Of a stretch of DNA of 64,000 bases, positions 24,718 to 33,290 are shown one piece after another. Made by a program: the position numbers and the translations under genes. Origin of the DNA: an uncultured Collinsella sp. (lineage in GTDB: Bacteria; Actinomycetota; Coriobacteriia; Coriobacteriales; Coriobacteriaceae); contig UQIG01000001.1 in NCBI GenBank assembly GCA_900541135.1, positions 1 to 64,000 of the forward strand. The letters run 5' to 3'. Numbering within the stretch: position 1 is the stretch's first letter; the number at the start of each line of letters is the position of its first letter. The notes beneath the pieces are model-generated. The model had not been told where the DNA came from and searched no databases. It worked only from the letters and a program-made list of their open reading frames with translations.

Positions 24718-25941
24718 ATGGGACGTTTTACCAATCCTCGCGATCTGTACTTTGGTGAGGGCGCTCGCCACGAGGTGAAGAACCTCAAGGGTAAGAAGGC
24801 CATCATCGTTTCTGGCGGCAGCTCTATGCGCCGCGGCGGGTTCCTGCAGGACGTTGAGGCCGACCTCAAAGAGGCCGGCATGGAGGTCAAGCTGTTCGAG
24901 GGCGTCGAGTCCGATCCCTCCATCGAGACCGTCATGAAGGGCGCAGCCGCTATGCGCGACTTCGAGCCCGACTGGATCGTTGCTATCGGCGGCGGTTCGC
25001 CCATCGATGCTGCTAAGGCCATGTGGGTCTTCTACGAGTATCCCGAGGAGTCCTTCGACAACATTATCCAGCCGTTCAGCTTCCCCGAGCTGCGTCAGAA
25101 GGCTCACTTCTGCGCCATTTCCTCTACCTCCGGCACTGCTACCGAGGTCACCGCATTCTCCGTCATCACGGATTACGAAAAGGGCATCAAGTACCCGCTG
25201 GCCGACTTCAACATCACCCCTGATGTCGCCATCGTCGACCCCGAGCTCACCTACACCATGCCCGCCAAGCTGTGCGCTCACACCGGCATGGATGCTCTGA
25301 CCCACTGCATGGAGGCCTACGTTTCCACCTGCGCCTCTATGTTCACCGACGCCAACGCTCTGCACGGCATCCGCGAGATCGTCGAGTGGCTGCCCAAGTC
25401 CTATGCTGGCGACCATGAGGCCCGTCAGCACATGCACGAGGCTCAGTGCATCGCCGGTATCGCCTTCTCCTCGGGCCTGCTCGGCATCGTTCACTCCATG
25501 GCTCACAAGACCGGTGCTGCCTTCGAGAACGGCCACATCATCCACGGTGCTGCTAACGCCATGTACCTGGGCAAGGTCATCCAGTGGAACTCCAAGGACC
25601 CGCGTGCTGCCGAGCGTTACGCTTACGTGGCCAAGGAGATCCTGCACCTTCCCGGCGAGACCAACGAGGAGCTCATCGCTGCGCTCGTCCAGAAGATCCG
25701 CGACCTCAACGACCAGCTCAACATTCCGCAGTCCATCAAGGATTACGCGAATGGTGGCGTGAAGGTCGACGCCGAGAACCCGCAGATGGTTTCCGAGGAG
25801 GAGTTCCTCGCCAAGCTGCCCGAGATCGCCGCGAACGCCGAGCAGGACGCCTGCACGCCCGAGAACCCGCGCGAGACCAAGGCTGCCGACTTCGAGAAGA
25901 TCCTCAAGGCCTGCTACTACGACACCGACATCGATTTCTAA
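24718..25941 (+). CDS. Iron-containing alcohol dehydrogenase
   Basis: A 407-residue group III (Fe-dependent) alcohol dehydrogenase, reducing aldehydes to alcohols or the reverse with NAD(P)H. Visible are the dinucleotide loop VAIGGGSPIDAAKAM, the motif STSGTATEVTAF, and metal ligands in DVAIVDPELTYTMP, GMDALTHCMEAY, and HSMAHKTGAAF with GHIIHGAAN. It resembles butanol or 1,3-propanediol dehydrogenases, but the substrate is not certain. The ATG at 24,718 has TAGGAGG upstream. It heads a run of three metal-dependent dehydrogenases, each apparently its own transcription unit. Confidence 0.92.
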   Translation: MGRFTNPRDLYFGEGARHEVKNLKGKKAIIVSGGSSMRRGGFLQDVEADLKEAGMEVKLFEGVESDPSIETVMKGAAAMRDFEPDWIVAIGGGSPIDAAKAMWVFYEYPEESFDNIIQPFSFPELRQKAHFCAISSTSGTATEVTAFSVITDYEKGIKYPLADFNITPDVAIVDPELTYTMPAKLCAHTGMDALTHCMEAYVSTCASMFTDANALHGIREIVEWLPKSYAGDHEARQHMHEAQCIAGIAFSSGLLGIVHSMAHKTGAAFENGHIIHGAANAMYLGKVIQWNSKDPRAAERYAYVAKEILHLPGETNEELIAALVQKIRDLNDQLNIPQSIKDYANGGVKVDAENPQMVSEEEFLAKLPEIAANAEQDACTPENPRETKAADFEKILKACYYDTDIDF

Positions 25942-25961
25942 TCGACTCTTGTTATCGTAAC

Positions 25962-26004
25962 GAGGGGCTCCGCACGTATCCGTACGGAGCCCCTTTCTTT
26001 TTTA
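25962..26004 (+). terminator. Intrinsic terminator after the alcohol dehydrogenase
   Basis: GGGGCTCCG and CGGAGCCCC form a hairpin with an additional ACG/CGT pairing, followed by a T-rich TTTCTTTTTT tract. Confidence 0.9.
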
Positions 26005-26019
26005 GAGAATGGGATAGTT

Positions 26020-27120
26020 ATGGCTGCAATCTTCAATAGCCCCAGCAAGTACATCCAGGGTCCGGACGAGCTCGCCAAGCTCGGCTCCTATGTCGAGCCG
26101 CTCGGCGCTAAGGCCCTCGTCATCGTGACGCCTTCGGGCAAGAAGCGCGTTGGTGCCAAGATCGAGGGCGGCTTTGCCGAGGCCAAGGCCGAGCTGCTGT
26201 TTGAGGACTTTAACGGCGAGTGCTCCAAGGGCGAGGTCGATCGCCTGGTTGCGCTCGCCCGTGACAACGGTTGCGACATCATCGTCGGCGTCGGTGGCGG
26301 CAAGATCCTCGACACCGCGAAGGCCGTCGCCTATTACCTGGAGTCCCCGGTTATCATTTGTCCCACCATCGCCTCGACCGACGCCCCGTGTTCGGCGCTT
26401 TCGGTGCTCTATACCGATGACGGCCAGTTCGACAAGTACCTCTTCCTTAAGGCAAACCCCAACATTGTCCTGATGGATACGACGGTTATCGCGGCGAGCC
26501 CGGTGCGCCTGACGGTTTCCGGTATGGGCGATGCGCTCGCAACCTACTTTGAGGCCCAGGCGACGCACGATGCCGACGGTGGCACTTGCGCCGGCGGCAA
26601 GGGCGGTATGGCTGGTCTGGCGCTCGCCAAGCTCTGCTACGAGACGCTTATGGCCGATGGCGTGAAGGCCAAGGTCGCGCTGGAGAAGGGTGCGCTCACG
26701 CCTGCCGTCGAGCATATCATCGAGGCCAATACGCTGCTTTCGGGCATTGGCTTTGAGAGCTCGGGCCTTGCTGCTGCTCATGCCATCCACAATGGCCTGA
26801 CGATGCTGCCCGAGTGCCACGGCATGTATCACGGCGAGAAGGTCGCCTTTGGCACCATCGTCCAGCTGGTACTCGAGGATGCCCCGACCGAGAAGCTCGA
26901 GGAAGTCTTGGGCTTCTGCATTGAGCTGGGCCTACCGGTCACGATGAAGGAACTTGGCGTTGCCGAGCTTACGCGCGAGCAGGCCATGATTGTTGCCGAG
27001 GCCGCCTGCGCGCCCGATGACACCATGTGCAACATGCCGTTTGAGGTGACGCCCGAGATGGTCGCAAACGCCATCCTGGGTGCCGACGCGCTGGGCCACT
27101 ACTATCTCATGGATGAGTAA
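26020..27120 (+). CDS. gldA: Glycerol dehydrogenase
   Basis: GldA oxidises glycerol to dihydroxyacetone with NAD+ and a zinc ion. The 366-residue length is typical. Signatures are the nucleotide loop IVGVGGGKILDTAKAVA, ASTDAPCSALSVLYT, GMGDALATYFEA with the zinc aspartate, and the zinc histidines in AAHAIHNGL and MYHGEKVAFG. A strong terminator separates it from a second, more divergent copy. The ribosome site is unusually weak, so the start at 26,020 rests mainly on the family N-terminus. Confidence 0.94.
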   Translation: MAAIFNSPSKYIQGPDELAKLGSYVEPLGAKALVIVTPSGKKRVGAKIEGGFAEAKAELLFEDFNGECSKGEVDRLVALARDNGCDIIVGVGGGKILDTAKAVAYYLESPVIICPTIASTDAPCSALSVLYTDDGQFDKYLFLKANPNIVLMDTTVIAASPVRLTVSGMGDALATYFEAQATHDADGGTCAGGKGGMAGLALAKLCYETLMADGVKAKVALEKGALTPAVEHIIEANTLLSGIGFESSGLAAAHAIHNGLTMLPECHGMYHGEKVAFGTIVQLVLEDAPTEKLEEVLGFCIELGLPVTMKELGVAELTREQAMIVAEAACAPDDTMCNMPFEVTPEMVANAILGADALGHYYLMDE

Positions 27121-27134
27121 ATCAAGCTAAGGAA

Positions 27135-27169
27135 GGGGCAAAGCCGGCAGACGGCTTTGCCCCTTTTTG
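27135..27169 (+). terminator. Intrinsic terminator after gldA
   Basis: GGGGCAAAGCCG and CGGCTTTGCCCC form a perfect 12-bp stem followed by TTTTT. Confidence 0.93.
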
Positions 27170-27172
27170 CTA

Positions 27173-27203
27173 TGGTGCAAAGGGGTCAGGTTGCTTTGCA
27201 CCA
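27173..27203. repeat. REP-like hairpin
   Basis: TGGTGCAAAG pairs perfectly with CTTTGCACCA around the loop GGGTCAGGTTG. The core CAAAGGGG-T-CAGG-TTG-CTTTG is nearly the same as that of the hairpin at 19834-19868, suggesting a dispersed palindromic repeat family. It lies just after a terminator and is not needed for termination. Confidence 0.6.
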
Positions 27204-27233
27204 ATTGTTGTTGATGAAAGGGCGGATTCTCGT

Positions 27234-28301
27234 ATGGCGCTTCCCATGGTTTATGGCGGTCCCGGACGATATGTTCAGGGGCCGGGTGAGCTCTCGCGTC
27301 AGGGCAGGTATTTGTCATGGTTGGGCTGCGCTGCCTATGTCTTGTTTGACCAGGGCACCGAGGATCGGCTGTGCAGGCAGATCGTCGATGGATTTCTGGA
27401 TGAAGATCTAAGCGAGCCGTTCTTTAAGATTTACAACGGTCCGTGTACGGAAGATGCCGTTGTCGAAATGGCCAAGGAAGCCCGGGCCGAGTATTGCGAC
27501 ATGGTGGTGGGCATTGGCGGCGGCAAGATGCTCGATATCGCCAAGGCCGTTGCGTTTTATGCCGAGTTGCCGTTGTGCGTATGTCCCACGGCGGCGTCGA
27601 TGGACGGTCCGTGCAGCGCGATTTCGGTGCTGTATCACGAGGATGGGTCGTTCGACCGCTACCTGATGCTCGAGAAGAATCCAGACTTGGTCGTGGTCGA
27701 TACCAACGTGGTCGCGGCGGCCCCGCTGCGTATGACGGTCGCTGGTATGGGCGATGCGCTGGCAACGTATTTCGAGGCGCGTTCGTGCGCCGCGGCGCAC
27801 GGCGCCAACGAGCACGGTGGCGCGCCGGGACACTTGGCCTTGGTTGCGGCTCGTGCCTGCTATGACACACTCATGGAGTGCGGCGTCGCTGCCAAGCGCG
27901 ATCTCAAAAAGGGCCGTACATCGCCAGCGGTTGAGCGCCTGATCGAGTGCAATATTCTGCTCTCGGGTGTTGGCTTTGAGAGTGGTGGCCTAGCGCTTAC
28001 CCATGCCATAGCCAACGGCCTGACGATTCTGCCCGAGTGCAAGGCCATGCATGGTGAGGCCGTGGCATTTGGCCTGGCGGTGCAGCTGCGCCTGGAGCGT
28101 GCGCCCGAGCTTAATCAGGTGCTCGAGTTTTGCCAGCGCGTCGGTCTGCCGACGACGCTCGAGGGGCTGGGCCTTGGCGAGATTTCCGATGCCGACCTGA
28201 TGAGCGTTGCAGATGCGGCCTTTAGAAACGAACGCAATATGGCTAACGAACAGGCCAAGGTGACCAGACAAAAGCTCGTGCAGCTCATGCGCGAGGCATA
28301 G
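27234..28301 (+). CDS. Glycerol dehydrogenase-like protein (second copy)
   Basis: A 355-residue paralogue of the upstream GldA. It keeps the nucleotide loop VVGIGGGKMLDIAKAVA, the metal aspartate in GMGDALATYFEA and the metal histidines in ALTHAIANGL and MHGEAVAFG. It differs at the substrate loop (ASMDGPCSAIS in place of ASTDAPCSALS) and has a basic, glutamine-rich C-terminus. It probably acts on glycerol or another small polyol or hydroxyketone. The start is placed at the ATG of MALPMVYGGPGRYVQGPGEL; a moderate AAAGGG site lies upstream. Confidence 0.85.
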   Translation: MALPMVYGGPGRYVQGPGELSRQGRYLSWLGCAAYVLFDQGTEDRLCRQIVDGFLDEDLSEPFFKIYNGPCTEDAVVEMAKEARAEYCDMVVGIGGGKMLDIAKAVAFYAELPLCVCPTAASMDGPCSAISVLYHEDGSFDRYLMLEKNPDLVVVDTNVVAAAPLRMTVAGMGDALATYFEARSCAAAHGANEHGGAPGHLALVAARACYDTLMECGVAAKRDLKKGRTSPAVERLIECNILLSGVGFESGGLALTHAIANGLTILPECKAMHGEAVAFGLAVQLRLERAPELNQVLEFCQRVGLPTTLEGLGLGEISDADLMSVADAAFRNERNMANEQAKVTRQKLVQLMREA

Positions 28302-28452
28302 CTAGGCGCTTGATCGATCTTGTGCAATCGAGGCGACGATAGGCCATAGACTATTTGCCTCAAAGGTGCGCCGCGTGTAATTTGCCCGAGGCGTGGGCCG
28401 ATAGCGTATCATTATCTCTTGCTTGTTTGCACTGCTCAGGGAGGGGCCGCGC

Positions 28453-29706
28453 ATGGCGCAGGAACACGATCTGTTTGATGACATTATCGAGATCAGCAAG
28501 GGTTTCGACTTTCTTAAAAACCCGCTTGGCGGCGTGACCGATGCACTCGATCCGTCGGCGCCGCAGTGGAATCCTGCCGACTACAAGGAGCGCCCGCGCG
28601 GCAACACCATTCCGTGCCTGACCTGCAAAAACGAAAAGAGCGGCTGCACCGCGTGCATGGACGTGTGCCCGGTCAATGCTATCGAGGTCGAGGAGGACGC
28701 CATCGAGATCCTCGACTCCTGTCGCAAGTGCGGCCTGTGCGCCGCTGCCTGTCCGACCGAGGCGATCATCTCGCCGCGCCTGGCGCCTAAAAACCTGTAT
28801 GACGATATCGTCTCCGCTGCTACGAGCCATGAGACCGCTTACGTCACCTGCACGCGCGCCCTCAAGCGTATGCCGCGCGAAAACGAGGTCGTCGTTGCCT
28901 GCGTGGGCGATATTACGGCCGAGACCTGGTTCTCGGTACTGGCGGACTATCCCAACGTGAGTGTGTACCTGCCGTTGGGCGTGTGCGATAAATGCCGCAA
29001 CACCGGCGGTGAGGACACTCTGGGCGAGGCGATTGCGAAGGCCGAGGAGTGGGCGGGTACGGGCATGGGCCTGGAGGTCGACCCCAAGAGCCTCAAATGC
29101 CATAAGCGCCGCGAGTACGAGCGCAAGGAGTACATGGATAAGATTGCCCGCACCACGGGCCTAACCGTGACTAAGCTCAACCCGGCGACTGCGGCATTGG
29201 CTTCGGTGACGCAGAAGTTGAAGGCCCACCGTCACCAGATCACGCAGCTCGAGCGCACACTCAACACCATGTGCGGCACCACGACGACCAAGCGTCGCCG
29301 TTCGCTCACGCACGGGCGGCAGCTGGTGCTCTCGACGCTGCAGAACCACCCCGAGCTTGCCCAGAATATGCAGGTGAGCACACCGGAATGCGATTTTGAC
29401 AAGTGCACGTCGTGCGGCGAGTGCGTCAACGTGTGCCCCACGTTTGCCTGCGATTTGGTGGGAAGCGGTCGCTTTGCACTGGAGTCCACGTATTGCCTAG
29501 GTTGCGGAGCCTGCGTCAAGGTGTGCCCCGAGCATGCGCTCAAGCTGGTCGAGCACGATGCGTCCAATCTGATCGTTGTCGACCCCGAGGCCGAGGAAAA
29601 GGCCGCCCAGAAGGCGAAGGCTCACGAAGAAGCTGAGAAGGTCAAGGCCGAGGCAAAGGCTAAGCTTGGCAAGATGCTCGACCAGGTGGAGAAGCTCGCG
29701 GACTAG
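28453..29706 (+). CDS. Multi-cluster 4Fe-4S ferredoxin-type protein
   Basis: This 417-residue protein carries two pairs of ferredoxin-like cysteine motifs. Near the N-terminus are CLTCKNEKSGCTACMDVCPV and CRKCGLCAAACP; near the C-terminus are CTSCGECVNVCP and CLGCGACVKVCP. The middle contains CDKCRNTGG and no obvious catalytic domain. A charged Lys/Glu/Ala-rich helix ends the protein. It is therefore an iron-sulfur electron carrier or the electron-input subunit of a redox complex. It is monocistronic, so the partner is unknown. The ATG at 28,453 has GGGAGG upstream. Confidence 0.82.
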   Translation: MAQEHDLFDDIIEISKGFDFLKNPLGGVTDALDPSAPQWNPADYKERPRGNTIPCLTCKNEKSGCTACMDVCPVNAIEVEEDAIEILDSCRKCGLCAAACPTEAIISPRLAPKNLYDDIVSAATSHETAYVTCTRALKRMPRENEVVVACVGDITAETWFSVLADYPNVSVYLPLGVCDKCRNTGGEDTLGEAIAKAEEWAGTGMGLEVDPKSLKCHKRREYERKEYMDKIARTTGLTVTKLNPATAALASVTQKLKAHRHQITQLERTLNTMCGTTTTKRRRSLTHGRQLVLSTLQNHPELAQNMQVSTPECDFDKCTSCGECVNVCPTFACDLVGSGRFALESTYCLGCGACVKVCPEHALKLVEHDASNLIVVDPEAEEKAAQKAKAHEEAEKVKAEAKAKLGKMLDQVEKLAD

Positions 29707-29820
29707 TCAGCGACCCCAATCTCTGCTTCATTTGCGCCGCCGCGGTGTCCGGATTCGCCCGGATGCTGCGGCGGCGCTATACTTATGAAGTTTGAAGTAC
29801 CTGTACCAAAAGGAGCTGTT

Positions 29821-30897
29821 GTGTCCCTTTCCATCGGTATCGTGGGCCTGCCCAACGTGGGCAAGTCGACGCTGTTCACCGCGCTTACCAAAAAGACCGG
29901 CCTTGCCGCCAACTACCCGTTTGCCACGATCGACCCCAATGTGGGTATCGTCGATGTGCCCGATAGCCGCCTGCAAAAGCTCGCCGACATCGTCAACCCC
30001 GGCCGCATTGTGCCGGCTACGGTCGAGTTCGTCGACATCGCAGGTCTGGTGAAGGGCGCTAACGAGGGCGAGGGTCTGGGCAACCAGTTCCTGGCAAACA
30101 TCCGCGAGACTGACGCCATCTGCGAGGTCGTGCGCTACTTTAAGGACCCCAACGTTATGCGCGAGGTGGGCCGCACGGGCGAGTTCGTCGATCCCGCCGG
30201 CGATGCCGACACCATCATGACCGAGCTTATCCTGGCCGATATGGGCACGCTCGAGAAGCAGCTGCCCAAGCTCGAGAAGGAGGCCAAGCGCGACAAGGAG
30301 CTCATGCCCAAGTTTGAGGTCGCCAAGCGCCTGCTTGCCTGGCTCAACGAAGGCAAGCGCGCCGCGTCCATGGAGATGACCGACGAGGAGCGCGCCGCTG
30401 CCAAGGGCTTGTTCCTGCTCACCATGAAGCCCATCCTGTATGTGGCCAACGTGGACGAGGACATGCTCAACGAGGACCTGGCGCCCATCGACGGCGTCAA
30501 GCCGCTGCCCATCTGCGCCAAGATTGAGGCTGAGCTTTCCGAGCTCGATCCCGAGGACGCCGCCGACTACCTGGAGAGCCTGGGCCTGGAACAGCCCGGT
30601 CTGGACGTGCTCGCGCAGGCGGCCTATAAGCTGCTCGGTCTGCAGTCGTTCTTTACGGCCGGCGAGATGGAGGTCAAGGCCTGGACGGTTCGTCAGGGCG
30701 CGACCGCCCCGCAGGCCGCCGGCGTCATCCACACCGATTTTGAGCGCGGCTTTATTAAGGCCGAGGTCATTGGCTATGACGACTACATCGAGCTCGGCGG
30801 TGAGCAGGGCGCCAAGGCCGCCGGCAAACTGCGTATTGAGGGCAAGGACTATGTCATGGCCGATGGCGACGTCGTGCACTTCCGCTTTAACGTGTAA
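29821..30897 (+). CDS. ychF: Redox-regulated ATPase YchF (Obg family)
   Basis: YchF is a universal Obg-family P-loop nucleotidase that prefers ATP and associates with ribosomes. The 358-residue protein shows the P-loop GLPNVGKSTLF, the G2-G3 region TIDPNVGIV and VDIAGLVKGA, and a C-terminal TGS domain (FFTAGEMEVKAWTVR, then IHTDFERGFIKAEVI). I chose the GTG at 29,821, preceded by AAAGGAG, because the family begins with SLSIGIVG; the upstream ATG adds 12 unrelated residues. A small membrane protein follows 11 bases downstream. Confidence 0.95.
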   Translation: MSLSIGIVGLPNVGKSTLFTALTKKTGLAANYPFATIDPNVGIVDVPDSRLQKLADIVNPGRIVPATVEFVDIAGLVKGANEGEGLGNQFLANIRETDAICEVVRYFKDPNVMREVGRTGEFVDPAGDADTIMTELILADMGTLEKQLPKLEKEAKRDKELMPKFEVAKRLLAWLNEGKRAASMEMTDEERAAAKGLFLLTMKPILYVANVDEDMLNEDLAPIDGVKPLPICAKIEAELSELDPEDAADYLESLGLEQPGLDVLAQAAYKLLGLQSFFTAGEMEVKAWTVRQGATAPQAAGVIHTDFERGFIKAEVIGYDDYIELGGEQGAKAAGKLRIEGKDYVMADGDVVHFRFNV

Positions 30898-30908
30898 GGG
30901 CGACGCAT

Positions 30909-31292
30909 ATGTTTAAATATGGCAAAAAAGCTGGCTACATGGGTATTGCGCTGCTGGTGCTTGCGGTGCTTCCGCTGGTGGTAGCGGCGTTTGTAATCCC
31001 CAACATTGGCCCCGAGGTGGCAACGAAGTTTAACGCCGCCGGCGAGGTGACGCGCTGGGGCAAGAGCTATGAGCTGCTAGCGCTTCCGGTGCTCAACCTG
31101 CTGCTGAGCGTGGCGACGTACTTTACGGCGGGACGTCAGGCTAAAAACAATGATGACTCCGCCGCCATGGCGCGCATCGTGTGCGAGCGCTACCTGCGCA
31201 ACGGTTGCATCACGGGTGTGTTCCTCAACGTGATCAACGTTTACTTTATGTACTCGGCGATTACCGGAACGGGCTTTGGCTTTGGTTTCTAG
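30909..31292 (+). CDS. Small membrane protein, DUF1648/SdpI-like
   Basis: A 127-residue protein with about three membrane segments: residues 11-32, around 55-68 and around 98-118. The motif PEVATKFNAAGEVTRWG following the first segment resembles the DUF1648 domain of SdpI-like proteins (usually a PxHFNxxGxxdrwg pattern). It lies 11 bases after ychF and is likely co-transcribed. Its function is unknown; SdpI proteins in other bacteria give immunity to a secreted toxin, but nothing here shows that. Confidence 0.7.
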   Translation: MFKYGKKAGYMGIALLVLAVLPLVVAAFVIPNIGPEVATKFNAAGEVTRWGKSYELLALPVLNLLLSVATYFTAGRQAKNNDDSAAMARIVCERYLRNGCITGVFLNVINVYFMYSAITGTGFGFGF

Positions 31293-31301
31293 CCTGTCCT
31301 T

Positions 31302-31694
31302 TTAGGCAACGAGCCTGCACGCATATTCAATGGCTGCTGCGAGGCCGCCGCTCGATCGTGGTTTAAAGACCATATCGGCGGCGGCCTCGTTTTCGTATCC
31401 GGCGCCGCGAAGGGCGAGTGCGATACCGGCTTCGAGGAGAAGGGGCAGGCCACGTTGGCTGGTTGCTATTACTACGGTCTGGTCAAGGGCGCAGCCGTGC
31501 GTTCGGCATTGAGGGACGAGCTCGCCTCTCGCCGGGTCGGGGAGCAGTGCGGTCGCAACACGGCTCGATAGCAACGCAAAGGCCGTTCGTTCGTCTGGGG
31601 AAAGGCATTCGGCCTCAACGACGACAAGCTTGGGTTGCACGCCGTCTGTGCAGCGTGATTTTTGACGCATGCAAATTGAGCAAGCCGACATAGA
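31302..31694 (-). CDS. Uncharacterised cysteine-containing protein
   Basis: A 130-residue protein I do not recognise. The N-terminus has closely spaced cysteines (CSICMRQKSRC, residues 4-14) and there is a further pair in QCRTHGC, so metal or cluster binding is possible. The centre has VVIATSQRGLPLLLEAGIAL. The ATG at 31,694 is preceded by CAGGAG. It is divergent from an Xre-type regulator and shares a perfect 26-bp palindrome with it, so it is probably controlled by that regulator. Confidence 0.6.
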   Translation of the reverse strand, partial: SMSACSICMRQKSRCTDGVQPKLVVVEAECLSPDERTAFALLSSRVATALLPDPARGELVPQCRTHGCALDQTVVIATSQRGLPLLLEAGIALALRGAGYENEAAADMVFKPRSSGGLAAAIEYACRLVA

Positions 31695-31713
31695 AAACTC
31701 CTGTATATTCGGC

Positions 31714-31739
31714 AAAACGTAAACTATAGTTTACGTTTT
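31714..31739. promoter_or_regulatory. Perfect 26-bp palindromic operator between divergent genes
   Basis: AAAACGTAAACTA is followed immediately by its exact reverse complement, with no spacer. It contains TATAGT on each strand, a possible -10 box in both directions. It lies between the cysteine-containing protein and the Xre regulator, the position of an operator for an autoregulated divergent pair. Confidence 0.7.
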
Positions 31740-31767
31740 TGTTTTGCTCCATTTCAAACTCGTCTGC

Positions 31768-31986
31768 ATGAATGAGCATGCGAAACAGATTCTTGGCGAG
31801 CGAGTTGAGCGGACGCGCAAGGCCCTTGGTATCTCCAAGGTCGATTTTTGCGTGGCGACAGGAATCAGCCGACCCTACCTCGACCGAATCGAAGATGGGA
31901 CGGCAAATTTCACGCTCAAGGTTCTATTTAAGATCGCGCCCGCACTCGGCATGACGGTGTCAGAACTTCTCGAGGGCATCGAATAG
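31768..31986 (+). CDS. Small Xre-family transcriptional regulator
   Basis: A 72-residue protein consisting of one Cro/C1-type helix-turn-helix domain. The recognition unit is FCVATGISRPYLDRIEDGTAN, preceded by RVERTRKALGISK. I place the start at the ATG at 31,768, although no clear ribosome site is visible there or at the alternative TTG at 31,744. It is divergent from the cysteine-containing protein across the 26-bp palindrome, its likely binding site. Confidence 0.82.
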   Translation: MNEHAKQILGERVERTRKALGISKVDFCVATGISRPYLDRIEDGTANFTLKVLFKIAPALGMTVSELLEGIE

Positions 31987-32008
31987 GGGATACCCGTCGA
32001 CAACTGAA

Positions 32009-33022
32009 TTACACCATCGGGATACGGTCGTGGTTGACTTGGCTGTAGAACAGGCGCTGAATCTCTGACGCATCACGTGACTGGCCGAGCGCCCACATGG
32101 TTTTGGCCACGAGCGTCTCAGTGGTCATATCGTCGCCGCGCAAAATACCCGGATGATCGGCGTAAGCTCGGCCGACCTCATAAACACCCAGGTCAAGGCC
32201 CTCCTCGGGGACCTGCGTGGTCATAACGACGGTGCGACCCGAGTCGACCCAGCGAAAAATCGCCTCTTGGAATGACTCGCCCGACTCACCAAACTCGGGA
32301 ATACCGCCAATGCCAAAGGTCTCAAGGATTACGGCATCGTAGCTATCGGCTAGGGCGTCCAGGATACCCGGGTTCACGCCGGGCGTCAGCTTAAGGACAA
32401 ACACGCGCGGGTCGATACTGTCGTAGAAACGCACCGGGCTCTCATTCTGATGAGTGCCGTGAAGCCCGTTGCGCACGATGCGGTCGTTGCGGATGTAGGC
32501 AATGGGCGGATAGTTGACGCTAATGAACGCGTTAAAGCTCATGGTGCGCTGCTTGCGGGCGCGCGTGCCGGCAATGGCGACGCCGCCAAACACGATCGAG
32601 ACGTCGTGCGAATGCTCGTCGAGCGCATAGAGCAGGCTCTGGTACAGATTGAGCTTGGCATCGGTAAAGGGGTTACCCATGGGCTTTTGCGAGCCGGTGA
32701 GTACGATGGGCTTGGGACTGTCCTGAATCAGATAGGAAAGCGCTGCCGCGGTGTAGCTCATGGTGTCGGTGCCGTGCAGAATCACGAAGCCGTCGTGATC
32801 GGCATAACCCTCGACGATGACGTCGCGGATACGCATCCAGTCGCTCGGGCGCATGTTGGTGCTGTCGATGTTCATGGGCTGCACGACGTCGAGCTCGCAG
32901 AGGCCCGAGATCTCAGGGACGCTCTGGGCGAGCTCCTCGCCGGTCAGGGCGGGGGAGAGGCCGTTGCCGTCCTCGGTCGATGCGATGGTGCCGCCCGTGG
33001 CGATGAGAAGGATGCGCTTCAT
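32009..33022 (-). CDS. ansA: L-asparaginase, cytosolic type I
   Basis: Asparaginase hydrolyses asparagine to aspartate and ammonia. Both catalytic threonine regions are present: LIATGGTIAST near residue 6-16 and VILHGTDTMSYTAAAL near 80-95. GSQKPMGNPFTDAKLNL and GGIPEFGESG also fit the family. There is no signal peptide, and 337 residues is the usual length of the low-affinity cytoplasmic enzyme. A modest AGGAAT ribosome site precedes the ATG. It is divergent from guaA. Confidence 0.94.
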   Translation of the reverse strand: MKRILLIATGGTIASTEDGNGLSPALTGEELAQSVPEISGLCELDVVQPMNIDSTNMRPSDWMRIRDVIVEGYADHDGFVILHGTDTMSYTAAALSYLIQDSPKPIVLTGSQKPMGNPFTDAKLNLYQSLLYALDEHSHDVSIVFGGVAIAGTRARKQRTMSFNAFISVNYPPIAYIRNDRIVRNGLHGTHQNESPVRFYDSIDPRVFVLKLTPGVNPGILDALADSYDAVILETFGIGGIPEFGESGESFQEAIFRWVDSGRTVVMTTQVPEEGLDLGVYEVGRAYADHPGILRGDDMTTETLVAKTMWALGQSRDASEIQRLFYSQVNHDRIPMV

Positions 33023-33290
33023 GCTGGTATTCCTATCGTATTTGTCGCCGCAGAGGCGGAGTCGTTCGGCAGTATTGTGGCACAGGGCGATGAATGTTCA
33101 AACGTATTACATCATCCGTAACGTTTGGTAACACTTCAATTGCCGTCAAATAGGGGTCCAGGTCGTGCGTTTGCCGTGCGCTGATGGCTGCGAGGGACGA
33201 GAAACCCCATATAACGTGTACACTATGGAAGTTATTTTCGTTCATTCACGCGGGTGGGCACCGGCTCCCCGCCAACAAGAGGGGGAAACC

